A DNA stretch of 64,000 bases from contig JAGCDH010000012.1 of the NCBI GenBank assembly GCA_017651165.1, positions 1 to 64,000 on the forward strand, read 5' to 3'. The notes under the pieces were generated by a model. That model made no database searches. It was given only the letters and a program-made list of their open reading frames with translations, and was not told where the DNA came from. A program made the translations under genes and the position numbers. Shown one piece after another: positions 43,566 through 53,500 of this stretch (the first letter of the stretch is position 1; each line of letters starts with the position of its first letter). This DNA comes from Bacilli bacterium. GTDB taxonomy: Bacteria > Bacillota_I > Bacilli_A > RFN20 > CAG-826.

Positions 43566-44630
43566 ATGGTTATAGATAAAAATCCGGAATTACTTAAAGA
43601 GATTCAAAACATCATTAGCGTTAATAACATCAATATGAATGTCGCGGATATGCTAATGAATGTTTTTTCTTATACCGATATTATCGACCCTAACGAAGTT
43701 AACCAATATATCAAAGAAGGCTGGTCAGAAAACGAAGCTATCTTAAATATCCTTTATGATTATTTGGGTTTGAATAAGGATGATAAAGATAATCAAGAAG
43801 TGATGGAAAAGTATGTTTTAAATAATTTGAAGCGTCTTAATCCTAATGATTATTTAAACAATCCTTATGTTAAAGCTATTAAAGATTCAGGCAAGAACAA
43901 GAAATATGCTTTGAAATATATCAATTATTATCCTTATCAACTATTTGCCTATGACGATATCAAAATGCAGGGCTATGAAGAGTTTAGTCAGATTGGTTAT
44001 TTCGTTTCTAAATTCCCCTATTTAGCGTTAACCCAAGGCAATAATATTTGGATGTCATTAAATCCTAATGAAATAGAGACGATGAAACCTTTTATTAATA
44101 AAGGTAAAGGCCACGTTTTAGTGCTCGGTTTAGGTATGGGTTATGTTCCATATATGCTTTCACTTAAAAAAGAAGTTAAAAGCATTACCATTATTGAAAA
44201 GGACGAAGACGTGATTGAATTATTTAATAAATTAATCTGGCCAAAGTTCGTCAATAAAGAAAAGATTAAGATTATCAAAGATGATGCGATTAAATATATT
44301 GAAAAGAATCATCAATATGATTATATCTTCGCGGATCTTTGGCATGACCCAGAAGATGGCTTACCTTTATTCGTTAGTTTAAAAAGAATTAATAAAGACA
44401 TCGATTGTTGGCTCAATACATCGATGTACGCCTTATTAAGAAGGTGCATGATTACTTTATTAGAGGAAACAATAAACGGCGCTACAGAGGGCGATTATCA
44501 GTTTGCTAAAATCTATACTGATAAAGTCATTAATCAGTACTATCAAAAAACAAAAAACCTTCCTATTAACAATAAGGAAGATTTAGATAACTTATTAAAA
44601 GATGAAACGTTATTATCTTTAGTGCTTTGA
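43566..44630 (+). CDS. SAM-dependent methyltransferase-like protein (spermidine-synthase fold)
   Basis: The N-terminal ~150 residues of this 354-residue protein are of unknown fold. From about 175 onward there is a Rossmann methyltransferase: GHVLVLGLGMGYVPYML (SAM loop), ITIIEKDEDVIELF (acidic end of strand 2), DDAIKYI and YDYIFADLWHDPEDG. The last motif resembles spermidine-synthase-like enzymes more than classical methyltransferases. It starts 2 nt after the phosphatase gene and has no strong ribosome binding site. It ends in TGA and overlaps the converging glycosyltransferase gene by 12 bp. Substrate is unknown. Confidence 0.8.
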   Translation: MVIDKNPELLKEIQNIISVNNINMNVADMLMNVFSYTDIIDPNEVNQYIKEGWSENEAILNILYDYLGLNKDDKDNQEVMEKYVLNNLKRLNPNDYLNNPYVKAIKDSGKNKKYALKYINYYPYQLFAYDDIKMQGYEEFSQIGYFVSKFPYLALTQGNNIWMSLNPNEIETMKPFINKGKGHVLVLGLGMGYVPYMLSLKKEVKSITIIEKDEDVIELFNKLIWPKFVNKEKIKIIKDDAIKYIEKNHQYDYIFADLWHDPEDGLPLFVSLKRINKDIDCWLNTSMYALLRRCMITLLEETINGATEGDYQFAKIYTDKVINQYYQKTKNLPINNKEDLDNLLKDETLLSLVL

Positions 44631-45434
44631 TTTAGTGACTAAGAAGATTACTAAAGCGGCGACCACTAATAAGAAGAGAACGACCATCATGATGACTAGT
44701 AAACCATTGCCGTTTTTCTTTGGTTTATTATCGTCAAAGTAATAATCCTTCTTATGTTTTCTAATAGCGAAGATATCTTTAAAGAATTTTAAAGATGATT
44801 TAATAGGAGAAACCGTACTACCACGGTCATCGCTCCAAGTAATACCTAATTCATACATTGAAAGGTTATTTAATTTGGCGATATAGATATATTCAACATC
44901 AAAAGCGAAGTTATTAACTTGTTGCTTAGCTACAATCTGTTTAGCAACATCTGTTCTCATTGCTTTAAAGCCACATTGTGTGTCTTTAAATTTAGTGTGG
45001 AATAACATCTTCACTAATAAGCGACAGCAACGGCCAATAAAGACTCTTAAGAAAGGCTGTTTTTTCTTAATGACACTGCCTTTAGCGTGTCTTGAACCAA
45101 TGATTAAATCATAGTTTGGCGCTAACTCTACGACTTTTTCAATCGCGGAAATATCAGTGGACAAATCAGCGTCCATAAATAAGACGTAATCGCCTGTCGC
45201 GGACTCAATGCCGTATTTAACCGCGCCACCTTTACCGCGATTCTTTTCATAGGAAAGCGCTCTCACGCCCTCAATGGATTCAATTACTTCTTTGGTGTTA
45301 TCTTTGCTGCCATCATTAACTAAGATTAATTCGTGATCAATCTTTTTATCTTTTAGATAGGCCTTAACTTTCTCGATATTTGAAGCGATATCTTTCGCTT
45401 CGTTATAACATGGAATAACAATACTTAGTTTCAT
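44619..45434 (-). CDS. GT2 glycosyltransferase, polyprenyl-phosphate-sugar type, tail-anchored
   Basis: This protein resembles dolichyl-phosphate glucosyl/mannosyl transferases: LSIVIPCYNEAKDI, LILVNDGSKDNT, KNRGKGGAVKYGI, VLFMDADLSTD (metal-binding DAD), IIGSRHAKGSVIKKKQPFLR and DTQCGFKAMR. It ends in one membrane helix (about 247-268). It probably loads a sugar onto undecaprenyl phosphate for transfer outside the cell, which fits the DUF368 transporter nearby. The frame opens at 45440, but the ATG at 45434 is 9 nt after TAGAAT, matching the leaderless pattern. Confidence 0.9.
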   Translation of the reverse strand: MKLSIVIPCYNEAKDIASNIEKVKAYLKDKKIDHELILVNDGSKDNTKEVIESIEGVRALSYEKNRGKGGAVKYGIESATGDYVLFMDADLSTDISAIEKVVELAPNYDLIIGSRHAKGSVIKKKQPFLRVFIGRCCRLLVKMLFHTKFKDTQCGFKAMRTDVAKQIVAKQQVNNFAFDVEYIYIAKLNNLSMYELGITWSDDRGSTVSPIKSSLKFFKDIFAIRKHKKDYYFDDNKPKKNGNGLLVIMMVVLFLLVVAALVIFLVTKSKH

Positions 45435-45443
45435 ATCCATATT

Positions 45444-45449
45444 ATTCTA
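45444..45449 (-). promoter_or_regulatory. -10 box of a leaderless promoter (GT2 gene)
   Basis: TAGAAT ends 9 nt before the ATG at 45434; there is no ribosome binding site. The divergent gene at 45504 has its own TATAAT at 45471-45476. Confidence 0.5.
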
Positions 45450-45503
45450 ATTAATAAAAGTAAATAATGCTATAATAAAGCGACAAAAAAGGATGATAGA
45501 GAT

Positions 45504-45932
45504 ATGAATCTAGCAAAGTTAAGAGAAAAGCTCCTTGAAACCGGAGCCAAAATTGGTTTTCAAGTTGAAAATGAAACTTCTAAAGAATTAACAATGCACG
45601 CTGAACTTGTGGCGAGCAAATATTTTAAAAAAGCAGTCTATCTTCGTATGGTCTTCTTCGCCAGTGGCACAATTCACGTCTTCCTCACATTCGATAAGAT
45701 TGAAAAGACATATGATAATTTCTTCTTAATTAATAAACTCAATGAAGAAAATCCATGGTTTAGAGCCTATATTGTTAATTTAAATAACGATGACTATCTT
45801 GAACTTCATTATGTCGCTGTCGATGTAGAAAAAGAAGAACAAGCAATGGATACAGTGGCGTTCTTGCTCAACGAAGTCTTAGAGGAATCCATTCAACAAT
45901 ACTTAAGGCCAATCTTAAAAAACAGTAAGTAA
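45504..45932 (+). CDS. Small soluble protein of unknown function (YbjN-like outline)
   Basis: The 142-residue protein has an alpha-beta outline (LREKLLETGAKIGFQVE; VYLRMVFFASGTIHVFLTFDKI; FRAYIVNLNNDDYLELHYVAVD; LLNEVLEESIQQYLRPILKNS) that resembles YbjN/T3SS-chaperone-like sensory domains. I cannot confirm the family. It is transcribed alone from TATAAT at 45471 with AAAAGGA before the ATG, and ends at a bidirectional terminator. Confidence 0.7.
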   Translation: MNLAKLREKLLETGAKIGFQVENETSKELTMHAELVASKYFKKAVYLRMVFFASGTIHVFLTFDKIEKTYDNFFLINKLNEENPWFRAYIVNLNNDDYLELHYVAVDVEKEEQAMDTVAFLLNEVLEESIQQYLRPILKNSK

Positions 45933-45939
45933 AAGAGTA

Positions 45940-45978
45940 AAGAAAAAGGAGAGTCAATTACAACTCTCCTTTTATTTT
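45940..45978. terminator. Bidirectional terminator
   Basis: AAAAGGAGAGT and ACTCTCCTTTT form an 11-bp stem around CAATTACA with T-tracts on both strands. It ends the plus-strand gene at 45504-45932 and the minus-strand GH3 gene. Confidence 0.9.
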
Positions 45979-45988
45979 TGTTTTTTAG

Positions 45989-48900
45989 CTATTCAGCGGC
46001 TTCAACCTTTTCTTCGGTTGGAGTTTCTTTAGTTTCTTCTGAAACTTGGCCTTTTTTAGCTTTTTTGGCTTTTGGTTTAGCGCGTAATGCGGTAAAGATC
46101 ATGAAGAAGCCCCAAACTAATAAGAGACCAACAATACCCCATTCAACACCATTAAGGACCACTCTCCAAACAGCTGGCTTATAACCAATGATGTCGACTT
46201 TAATCGCACAAGAATTGGCTAAAGCATATAAAGTATTATGCGCAGCTCTTCTTAAGAGAACGACGTCTTTTGCATTTGTCTTGGAGACATTGTCATAATC
46301 GCCACCAGATGTTTTAAGCATAATCTTTTCATCTGAGCAAAGACTGATGTCACCACCACCGTAGAGCATTTGTCTGCTATCCATATAGTCAGAAGCTTCT
46401 GTCTTATAGTCGCAGATAATTGAACCGACAAAGCCCCATTCTTTTCTAAGAATCTTTGTGCATAAACGATAGCTACCACCAGCCCATTCGACACCGATAC
46501 GGTTGAATGATGTCATTAAGCCACGTGGTTTACCTTCTTTAACAGCGATTTCAAACGCTCTTAAATAGTTTTCACGCATTGCTTGTTCATCACACCATGT
46601 AGCAATACCTTTTGCGTCTCTATGTGTTTCTTGGTCGTTTAAGGCGTAGTGCTTAAGGTTAGCATAGACACCTTTTTCTTGGACGCCAAGAATGACTTTA
46701 GCGGCGAACTTACCATTTAACCAAGAATCTTCTGAATAATATTCAGTATTACGGCCAGAGAATGGTGAACGGTGAATGTTAACGGCTGGAGCATACCAAC
46801 CTGGATATGATAAGCCATCACCACGTTCGTTACCGATTAAAGCTTCATTACCAACGGCATGAGCTTGTTCTGTGGCTAATTCAAGGTTATATGTTTGCGC
46901 TAATAAGCATTCAGAGCAGTAATAGCAGCAACCATAAACTGGAGGTTTTTGGCCAACGTCTAAGACGGTACCTAAGAAGCTCACTAAGCCAGTAGGACCA
47001 TCAACAGATGTGGTTTTTGGAATACCTAAACGGAGAATATCTTTTGTGGAATAGCAGCCATAGTTGAAGATGGCTAACATTTCTTCAAAAGTCATTTGAT
47101 TGAGGAATTCTTCCCATTTGGCATCGTTATATTCTTTTCCGAATAAATCTTTTAACTGAATTAAAGTTCCTGATTCTGGTGTATAACCGGTGACTGGCAT
47201 AGAGTCTGCTGGTTCATCGTTTTCAGTATAGGAACGTTGGGTGTTCTTTAATTCTCTTAAACCATCAGCATCAAGAGTACGTTCTTCTTTAGTAATCATT
47301 TTTGGGAAAGTATTCTTGAAATCTCTACGAGATAAGCTTTCGTTGACGTTCATATGGGATGTCACGTCATCGAATAATGGTTCAACTTTTGTGCCTGTGA
47401 CTGGGTCATTATTCCAGAAATAGTCACTCGCTAAAGTTTTGGAAAATGTTCCAAAATCATCGTGAGCGTTGATGCCAGCATGGAATATGTATTCACCAGC
47501 ATCTAATTCCCAGCCCTTATTGCCATTACCATTGGCGTCGTGATTATCAAAACTAGCAAAGTCATATGGATTAACAGTAATCTTGACATCATCGTGTTCG
47601 CCTGCCTTGATGAGATCTGTTTTAGCAAAACCAACAAGAACCTTGTATGGTTTTTCAATCTTACCTGCGGTATATGGAGCTTCGGCATATAATTGCACGA
47701 CTTGTTTGCCGGCAACTGGGCCATTATTAGTCACTCTGATATTCACTTCAAATGTTTCAGCAGGATTTAAAGCGCCCGATAAAGCGGCAACGTTGGTAAT
47801 TTCTTGTTCAAATTCTGTATAGCTTAAGCCATAACCGAATGGATAAACGACTTGTTTGCTATAATCGAATCCTTCGTAGTTACCATTTTTGGCTTCGTGA
47901 TCAGCGGTTTCGTAATAACGATAGCCTTGATAAATATTTTCTTCGTATTCAACAAGGAAGAAGTCTGTACCAACAAGCTTGCTGTTTTTAACTTGTAAAT
48001 ATTGGTCGCCTTCAAAGGCTTCTGGAGTAACACCATCGTCTTTATATTCTTGGAAGTTACCACCAAAGTTTTGCCATGTTGGATCCTTATCGTATTTTGT
48101 ATAAATAGTATCAACTGTGCGACCAGAAGGGTTGACTGCACCAGTGAGAATTTCACCTAAAGCCATAATACCTTCAGCGCCAGGGCTACCGATAACGATA
48201 GCACCATCGACATATTTACCAAAATCATTGTAATCAGTACCACTAGCGGTTTCTTCTTTTAAGAAGCCGACGTCAATATAGTTGGAACCGTTTAATAAAA
48301 TAATGATGTGTTGGAATTTGCCGGATTGGGCAATTGTTTTTAATAACTTTCTTTCGTAGTTATTTAATTCGAGATAATGACGTGTTGGGTCACCACCGCC
48401 ATCTTCTGTATCTTGGACACGTGGTAAATCCCATGTTTCACCAGCGATACGGGAGAAGACAACTAACGCTGCATCACCATATTCATTAAATGAATTAGTG
48501 ACTTCAGGAGTAAATCTATCTGGATCTGTTTCACCAATCTTTAAAGTTAAAGAAGAGGAAGCGCTATCCATGGCTGGGTTTTCACTACGGCCTTTACCAG
48601 ATTTGGAATTGTCTTCATAGAATTCTCTAAGAACTTGGTTGTATTCGATATCTAAATCTTTTGCTGATAAAGAATCAAAAATTGTTTTCTTTTCAATGTT
48701 CTTATCTGGAGCGGCAGAGCCAGAACCACCATAAACTAGATTAACGGAGTTTTTGCCAAAGACAGAAACTTTAATCTTGCCACTGGCACCCTTCTGTAAT
48801 GGTAAGGCTGGCACGTCACCTTTCTTTTCGTTCTTTAAAAGAACCATGCCTTCTTCACAAATCTTCTTTGTGATTTTGTCGCCGTTTTCACGAGCTTTAT

Positions 48901-49111
48901 CTTTAGTTTCAAATTCTTGGCCGAAATCAATATCTGTTTCACCATCAGCGGTAATTGGTCTCTTACCACCAAAGATTTGATCTAAAGTTGGGGCAAATCT
49001 ACCGACTGCAACATTGTTAGCAATAACAAGCGCTACAAGTAAGACAACGGTAAATCCTGCCCAAATGAAGACACGTGCTTTAAGAAGTTTTTTTAATATT
49101 TTCATTTTCAA
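45989..49111 (-). CDS. Membrane-anchored glycoside hydrolase family 3, reversed domain order (second copy)
   Basis: The 1040-residue protein has a signal anchor (14-33) and a C-terminal membrane helix followed by a charged tail (PKAKKAKKGQ...VEAAE). The order is permuted: alpha/beta sandwich (about 75-370; EEGMVLLKNEKKG, FGKNSVNLVYGGSGSAAP), fibronectin-III-like domain from YPFGYGLSYTEFE, then the TIM barrel (about 665-930; NLKHYALNDQETHR, GLMTSFNRIGVEW). The nucleophile is Asp901 in SIICDYK. Cys in front of it replaces the usual Ser. AGAGGA precedes the start. It follows the InlB-repeat lipoprotein gene by 29 nt, so the two form an operon. Confidence 0.88.
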   Translation of the reverse strand: MKMKILKKLLKARVFIWAGFTVVLLVALVIANNVAVGRFAPTLDQIFGGKRPITADGETDIDFGQEFETKDKARENGDKITKKICEEGMVLLKNEKKGDVPALPLQKGASGKIKVSVFGKNSVNLVYGGSGSAAPDKNIEKKTIFDSLSAKDLDIEYNQVLREFYEDNSKSGKGRSENPAMDSASSSLTLKIGETDPDRFTPEVTNSFNEYGDAALVVFSRIAGETWDLPRVQDTEDGGGDPTRHYLELNNYERKLLKTIAQSGKFQHIIILLNGSNYIDVGFLKEETASGTDYNDFGKYVDGAIVIGSPGAEGIMALGEILTGAVNPSGRTVDTIYTKYDKDPTWQNFGGNFQEYKDDGVTPEAFEGDQYLQVKNSKLVGTDFFLVEYEENIYQGYRYYETADHEAKNGNYEGFDYSKQVVYPFGYGLSYTEFEQEITNVAALSGALNPAETFEVNIRVTNNGPVAGKQVVQLYAEAPYTAGKIEKPYKVLVGFAKTDLIKAGEHDDVKITVNPYDFASFDNHDANGNGNKGWELDAGEYIFHAGINAHDDFGTFSKTLASDYFWNNDPVTGTKVEPLFDDVTSHMNVNESLSRRDFKNTFPKMITKEERTLDADGLRELKNTQRSYTENDEPADSMPVTGYTPESGTLIQLKDLFGKEYNDAKWEEFLNQMTFEEMLAIFNYGCYSTKDILRLGIPKTTSVDGPTGLVSFLGTVLDVGQKPPVYGCCYYCSECLLAQTYNLELATEQAHAVGNEALIGNERGDGLSYPGWYAPAVNIHRSPFSGRNTEYYSEDSWLNGKFAAKVILGVQEKGVYANLKHYALNDQETHRDAKGIATWCDEQAMRENYLRAFEIAVKEGKPRGLMTSFNRIGVEWAGGSYRLCTKILRKEWGFVGSIICDYKTEASDYMDSRQMLYGGGDISLCSDEKIMLKTSGGDYDNVSKTNAKDVVLLRRAAHNTLYALANSCAIKVDIIGYKPAVWRVVLNGVEWGIVGLLLVWGFFMIFTALRAKPKAKKAKKGQVSEETKETPTEEKVEAAE

Positions 49112-49140
49112 AAATCCTCTTTAAGTTTTTAAGTTTTAAA

Positions 49141-50370
49141 TTATTTATCCATGACAGAAATATCAGCATCTGCCCATTCGATTGTGCTAGAAGTAAATAA
49201 TTTGAAGCAGTCAAAGACTGGAGCTTGAGCAACTAATGAGTTACCGGAACCAACGAAGTCGTTGTTGTCAACGAGGAACTTAAGGGTGTTTGTACCTTTT
49301 TTCAAAGAAACGTTGGTGTTTAAGACATAGTCTTGGAATGTGAAGTACTTATTGAAAATAACGTTGTGAATATTGAGGTTACCATATTCCACTAATTCGT
49401 TGTTAAGGTAGACTTTACATTTTTGATCGCTAATTGCGCAAACTAATTCGCCGTCTTGGCCATCTAAGCCATATTCAGCGCAAGCTCTCATTGCGAGAAC
49501 GACATTGCTAGCAGCTTCAGAAGCGGTGAATTCCCATTCTAAGAAGTTGCCTTGAATGTGCATATTGTGGACAAAGCCACCGAATGTCTTTTCATATTCA
49601 TCGGAATCGGTCGCATATCTTGCTTCTTGGTTTTCATCCCAAATGTAATTACCAGAGGCTTTTAATGGGTTTTCATTAATTGAGCTGTGAGAATCACGAG
49701 CAGTCATACCTCTACCTTGAGAACCACCAGAATATGTTGCACCTTTCATTGTTAAAATGTTCGGGCAAAGTTCACCTTCAAGGGCTTGAGCTTGGAGAGA
49801 AGAATCAATAAATAATGGTTCGAATGTTAAATCTTGCATGACCAATTTTAATTGCTTATCTTCGAAATCCCAAATTTGACCACCATTGTTTGTGGCTCTC
49901 CAGCCATAGAATGTTTTGCCGCTTGGCGCGATTGGATCGGCTGGCTTGGTTAATGTTTCACCTCTATTGATGTATTGGGTAGCAAGAGCGCCTTCAACAC
50001 CACTAAATGTGACGGTGTACTTATCGTTCCATTTCGCCGACAAGGTAATGTTTTTGGTCACTTTAGAAAGTTCAAAAGACCAAATTGCGTTATCGGAGTC
50101 ATACCAACCAAGGAATTGGTAAGCGCCTTTCACTGGATCATTTCTTGTTGGATCGGTAGGTTTGGTCGCATAACCATTGTGTTGAACGATTTGATCTTCA
50201 ATGGTTTCTGCACCACCATTTGTGTCGAATTTCACGGTGTAAGGACCTTTTGTTGTTTGGCTAGTGGAAGTAGGAACTTTTGATGTAGGATCTTTTCCAC
50301 CATTGCCGCCACCGCAGGCGGCCAACATCATCGAACAGAGGATTACACCTAAGAGTACGGTTTTTTTCAT
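49141..50370 (-). CDS. InlB-repeat lipoprotein with C-terminal carbohydrate-module-like domain
   Basis: The 409-residue protein has a lipoprotein signal with lipobox LAAC (Cys20) and a Thr/Ser linker. Two InlB B-repeats (Flg_new) follow, about 44-120 (YTVKFDTNGGAETIEDQIV, FLGWYDSDN) and 120-190 (YTVTFSGVEGALATQYI, FYGWRATNN). The C-terminal ~210 residues (FLEWEFTASEAASNVVLAMRACAEYG, CKVYLNNELV, LKKGTNTLKFLVDNNDF) look like a CBM6/CBM35-type beta sandwich. It probably binds glycans at the cell surface for the GH3 encoded just downstream. The start codon has no near ribosome binding site; the only one is 49 nt upstream. Confidence 0.82.
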   Translation of the reverse strand: MKKTVLLGVILCSMMLAACGGGNGGKDPTSKVPTSTSQTTKGPYTVKFDTNGGAETIEDQIVQHNGYATKPTDPTRNDPVKGAYQFLGWYDSDNAIWSFELSKVTKNITLSAKWNDKYTVTFSGVEGALATQYINRGETLTKPADPIAPSGKTFYGWRATNNGGQIWDFEDKQLKLVMQDLTFEPLFIDSSLQAQALEGELCPNILTMKGATYSGGSQGRGMTARDSHSSINENPLKASGNYIWDENQEARYATDSDEYEKTFGGFVHNMHIQGNFLEWEFTASEAASNVVLAMRACAEYGLDGQDGELVCAISDQKCKVYLNNELVEYGNLNIHNVIFNKYFTFQDYVLNTNVSLKKGTNTLKFLVDNNDFVGSGNSLVAQAPVFDCFKLFTSSTIEWADADISVMDK

Positions 50371-50434
50371 AATTACAATAATTATTCAGATAACCCTAGC
50401 TTAACTGCTGAATAACATTCTCCTTTCTAGGGTT
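50371..50434 (-). promoter_or_regulatory. Leader with overlapping inverted repeats and mini-ORF
   Basis: Two inverted repeats overlap and cannot form together: AACCCTAG/CTAGGGTT (50427-50434 with 50392-50399) and TTATTCAG/CTGAATAA (50407-50414 with 50382-50389). AGAAAGGAG lies at their upstream side, with a 5-codon ORF (MLFSS, 50401-50418) inside. Folding could switch translation of the lipoprotein gene. Confidence 0.4.
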
Positions 50435-50502
50435 TTTATAATAACTTCGCCATAATCTAGATGATATATGGTGTTGGTTTATTAACAATTTTATTATATA
50501 TA

Positions 50503-50522
50503 ATATTACTTCGAAATAATAT
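50503..50522. promoter_or_regulatory. 20-bp near-palindrome upstream of the lipoprotein-GH3 operon
   Basis: ATATTACTTCGAAATAATAT pairs with itself except for one mismatched pair. It lies about 60 nt upstream of the probable -10 region (TATTAT/TATAAA, near 50437-50445) and is a candidate operator. Confidence 0.35.
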
Positions 50523-50532
50523 ATGATGATAT

Positions 50533-50573
50533 GCACGAAACTGCTAGGGCCGCTTTGACCCTAGCAGTTGTGC
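50533..50573 (-). terminator. Strong hairpin after the GH3 gene at 50595, atypical terminator
   Basis: AACTGCTAGGG and CCCTAGCAGTT pair perfectly over 11 bp, with outer GCAC/GTGC pairs. On the minus strand it is followed by ATATC rather than a T-run, while on the plus strand TTTTTT follows. It may act as a weak terminator or as an RNA-stabilising stem between two glycan-use transcripts. Confidence 0.5.
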
Positions 50574-50594
50574 TTTTTTATTGTGCTTTATCGA

Positions 50595-53500
50595 TTAAGC
50601 TCTTTCTTTTTTGCGAAGGGAGAGAAGGATGAATCCGACACCCACAAGAGCAAGTAATCCGAGGGTAGCGCCTACGGAAGCGAGACTACCACCACAGCCA
50701 CCTTTTGCTTTTGGATAGACAAATTCTTCCATCACTTCTTCACTGAGTTCTTCTTCTGCTGGCACGATATCAATGATGAATTGAACTGCCACTTTATTAG
50801 AACCACTTTCAAGAATGAGATCAATTCTATATAAACCAAGATGTTCAAGTTTACCACTTAAGGCACCATTTTCGAGTTCAACGCCTTCTGGTAAGGAGCA
50901 ACGTTGATTGAGTCTTGGAGTATATGATTCATATTGTGATGGTAAAACGTTGAGGGTGAATTCTTCACCGAGTTTCTTAGAAACGTTTTGGACATCGACA
51001 ACTTTGGTTAAACCACGGTTTTGACCTGTACAATTGATGGACATGTACATGATTTCTTTAATACGTTGTCTACATGCATACCACCATGTATAGGAAGTGA
51101 ATTTGGAACCATTGTATGCTTGTTTGGAAACTGGAGCACCTTTTCCACCAAAAGCGGATGAGCTCCATTCACATTCGGAGTTACCACCGAAACCACGTTG
51201 GTCTAATTGAGAGTTACAACCAGCGATAGCACGGTTATTAACGTTTTCATAGCACTTGAAGTTAACACTACCATTACCACTGTGGGTCATATCGGATAAG
51301 ACCGCACCTTTGAAGCCCCATTCTTCACGGAGAACTTCTGTTAATAATGGATAGCTAGCCGCGGTTTCCATTAAACCTAAACGGTTATAGGAACCCATAA
51401 CACCCATGGATTTACCTTCTTCAAAGACCATTTGGAATGATCTGAGGTAAATTTCACGAAGTGCTTGTTCTGTTAAGTATGAGATACCACTTTCACGGTT
51501 CTTTTCTTGATCGTTTGTAGCGAAGTGTTTGAAGTATGCATAGACACCTCTATCAGTAGCAGCACCAACGACTTCAGCAGCGATTCTACCCATTAAGAAT
51601 GGATCGGCTGAATAATATTCGAAGTTACGGCCACCAAATGGAGAACGGTGTGTATTGACCGCTGGGCCCCACCAACCAGATTTACCATTGATTTGAGATT
51701 CCATACCAACGGCTTCACCTTGTTCGTGAGCAAGTCTTGGATTGAATGTCGCAGCGATAATTGGGGAAGAAACCCATTGCATAATGCTGAATTTTTGTGG
51801 GCCGTCACCTTCGCTGAAGCTATTTTTGCCAATAGCACTTAAGCCTGGTGAAGCCATACCATTAGACTCGATGTAGTTGAGCATTTCGCTATAGGAGAAT
51901 TCGTTGACGAATGATTCCCATTTTGGATCATCTAAATCGACGCCTTTCATGGCAGAAAGTTGTGTACGTGGAGATGGTGTCTTTTGTTCCCATTTACCAT
52001 CGATTGCGTCTTGTTCTGTCTTATAAGCAGCTTCTGGTGTGTATTCGAAGTTGTGATCAACATCGACTTCACCGAGTTTGTATTCGTGAGTAAGGAATTC
52101 TTCTGCACGGCTGCCTTCTTTAACAGTACGGGATTCAAAAGTTGGGTGATGTGGGAATGTCTTAACGAGATCGACACGGCTCATTTGTTCGAATTCGATA
52201 TCGTCTTCGCCTGGTAAGGAATTGTAGAAGCCTCTATCAGTGAAACGGTTTTCAACTTTGTTGCCAGTGAAACGGTCGTTTTCGTATTTAATACCATTTT
52301 CAGTAACATTTAATGTAACTTGGCCATAGAATTCATGGGCGTTTTTGCCTAAGAGAATTTCGTATGCACCTGGATCTAATTCATAACCCTTGAAGCCATT
52401 ACCATTCGCATCACTGAAGTCGTAGTTAGCGACATCTTGGAGATGGAAAGTAAGGTTCATGATTTGTGATTGTCCTGGTTGAATGAGTTCGCTCTTGTCG
52501 AAAGCACATAAGACGTGGTCTGCTTTTTCGATTTCGCCTTTTTTGTATGGAGCTTTCCAATATAATTGAACAGCATCTTTACCAGCAACTGTACCTGTAT
52601 TAGTCACCTTTACAGTCACTTCGATTAAATCACTATTTTCATCGAGAATAGCGTCTTTTGCAGGACTGACTCTCATGATTTGTTGATCGAAGGAAGTATA
52701 GCTTAAGCCATAACCGAATGGATAAACAACGCCACCTTTTTCTTTGTCTTGACCGTTGTACCATTTATCAGCGGCCTTTTTGTTTTTGGCAGCCATATCA
52801 GCATAACGGGTTTCATAATAACGATAGTCGACATAAATGCCTTCTTCATATGAAACATAAGCGGATGGTTTAACGCCATTGATACCACCTTGGACAACTT
52901 TAGCCTCTTCGTCAACCCATCTTGGGCTTTCGTGCTTGCTATAAGCTTTATCAGTACCAAAGCTCATCACTGGATCACCATCTGGAGTGAACATTGTATC
53001 TTGTGGCGCGTATGTTTCGGTTTTGCCAAACCAAGAATTGTCATTCGCTTTGATAATTTGATCGTTTGTTTGTGCGTTGTCAGAGAAGTTTTGATATGTT
53101 GGATCTAATTTGAAATCTCTTGCCCATGTATCAACTGTACGACCTGATGGGTTGACATCACCAACTAAAATTCTACCAACAGCGGCTGGGCCAACGTCAC
53201 CTGGGTTACCAATCCAAAGAACTGCAGAGACCTTTGGATCTTTTTCAAAGACATCACATTCGAAGATGTTGGAAGAGTTAATAACGATAATAACATTATC
53301 GAAATGTTCTTCTAACAAATGTAATAAGTCTTCTTCGTTGTCGGATAATTCAAGTGCGTGCTTATCGGTAATTTCATCAAGTGGTGTTGCCTCAACGTTT
53401 GTACCGTTTGCTCTTGGATCGAAGTCACGAGCGTCAATTGCTTTGACGTCACAACCTTCTGAACCTTCACGAGTGATAACTTGGATAGCAACATCGTTGA

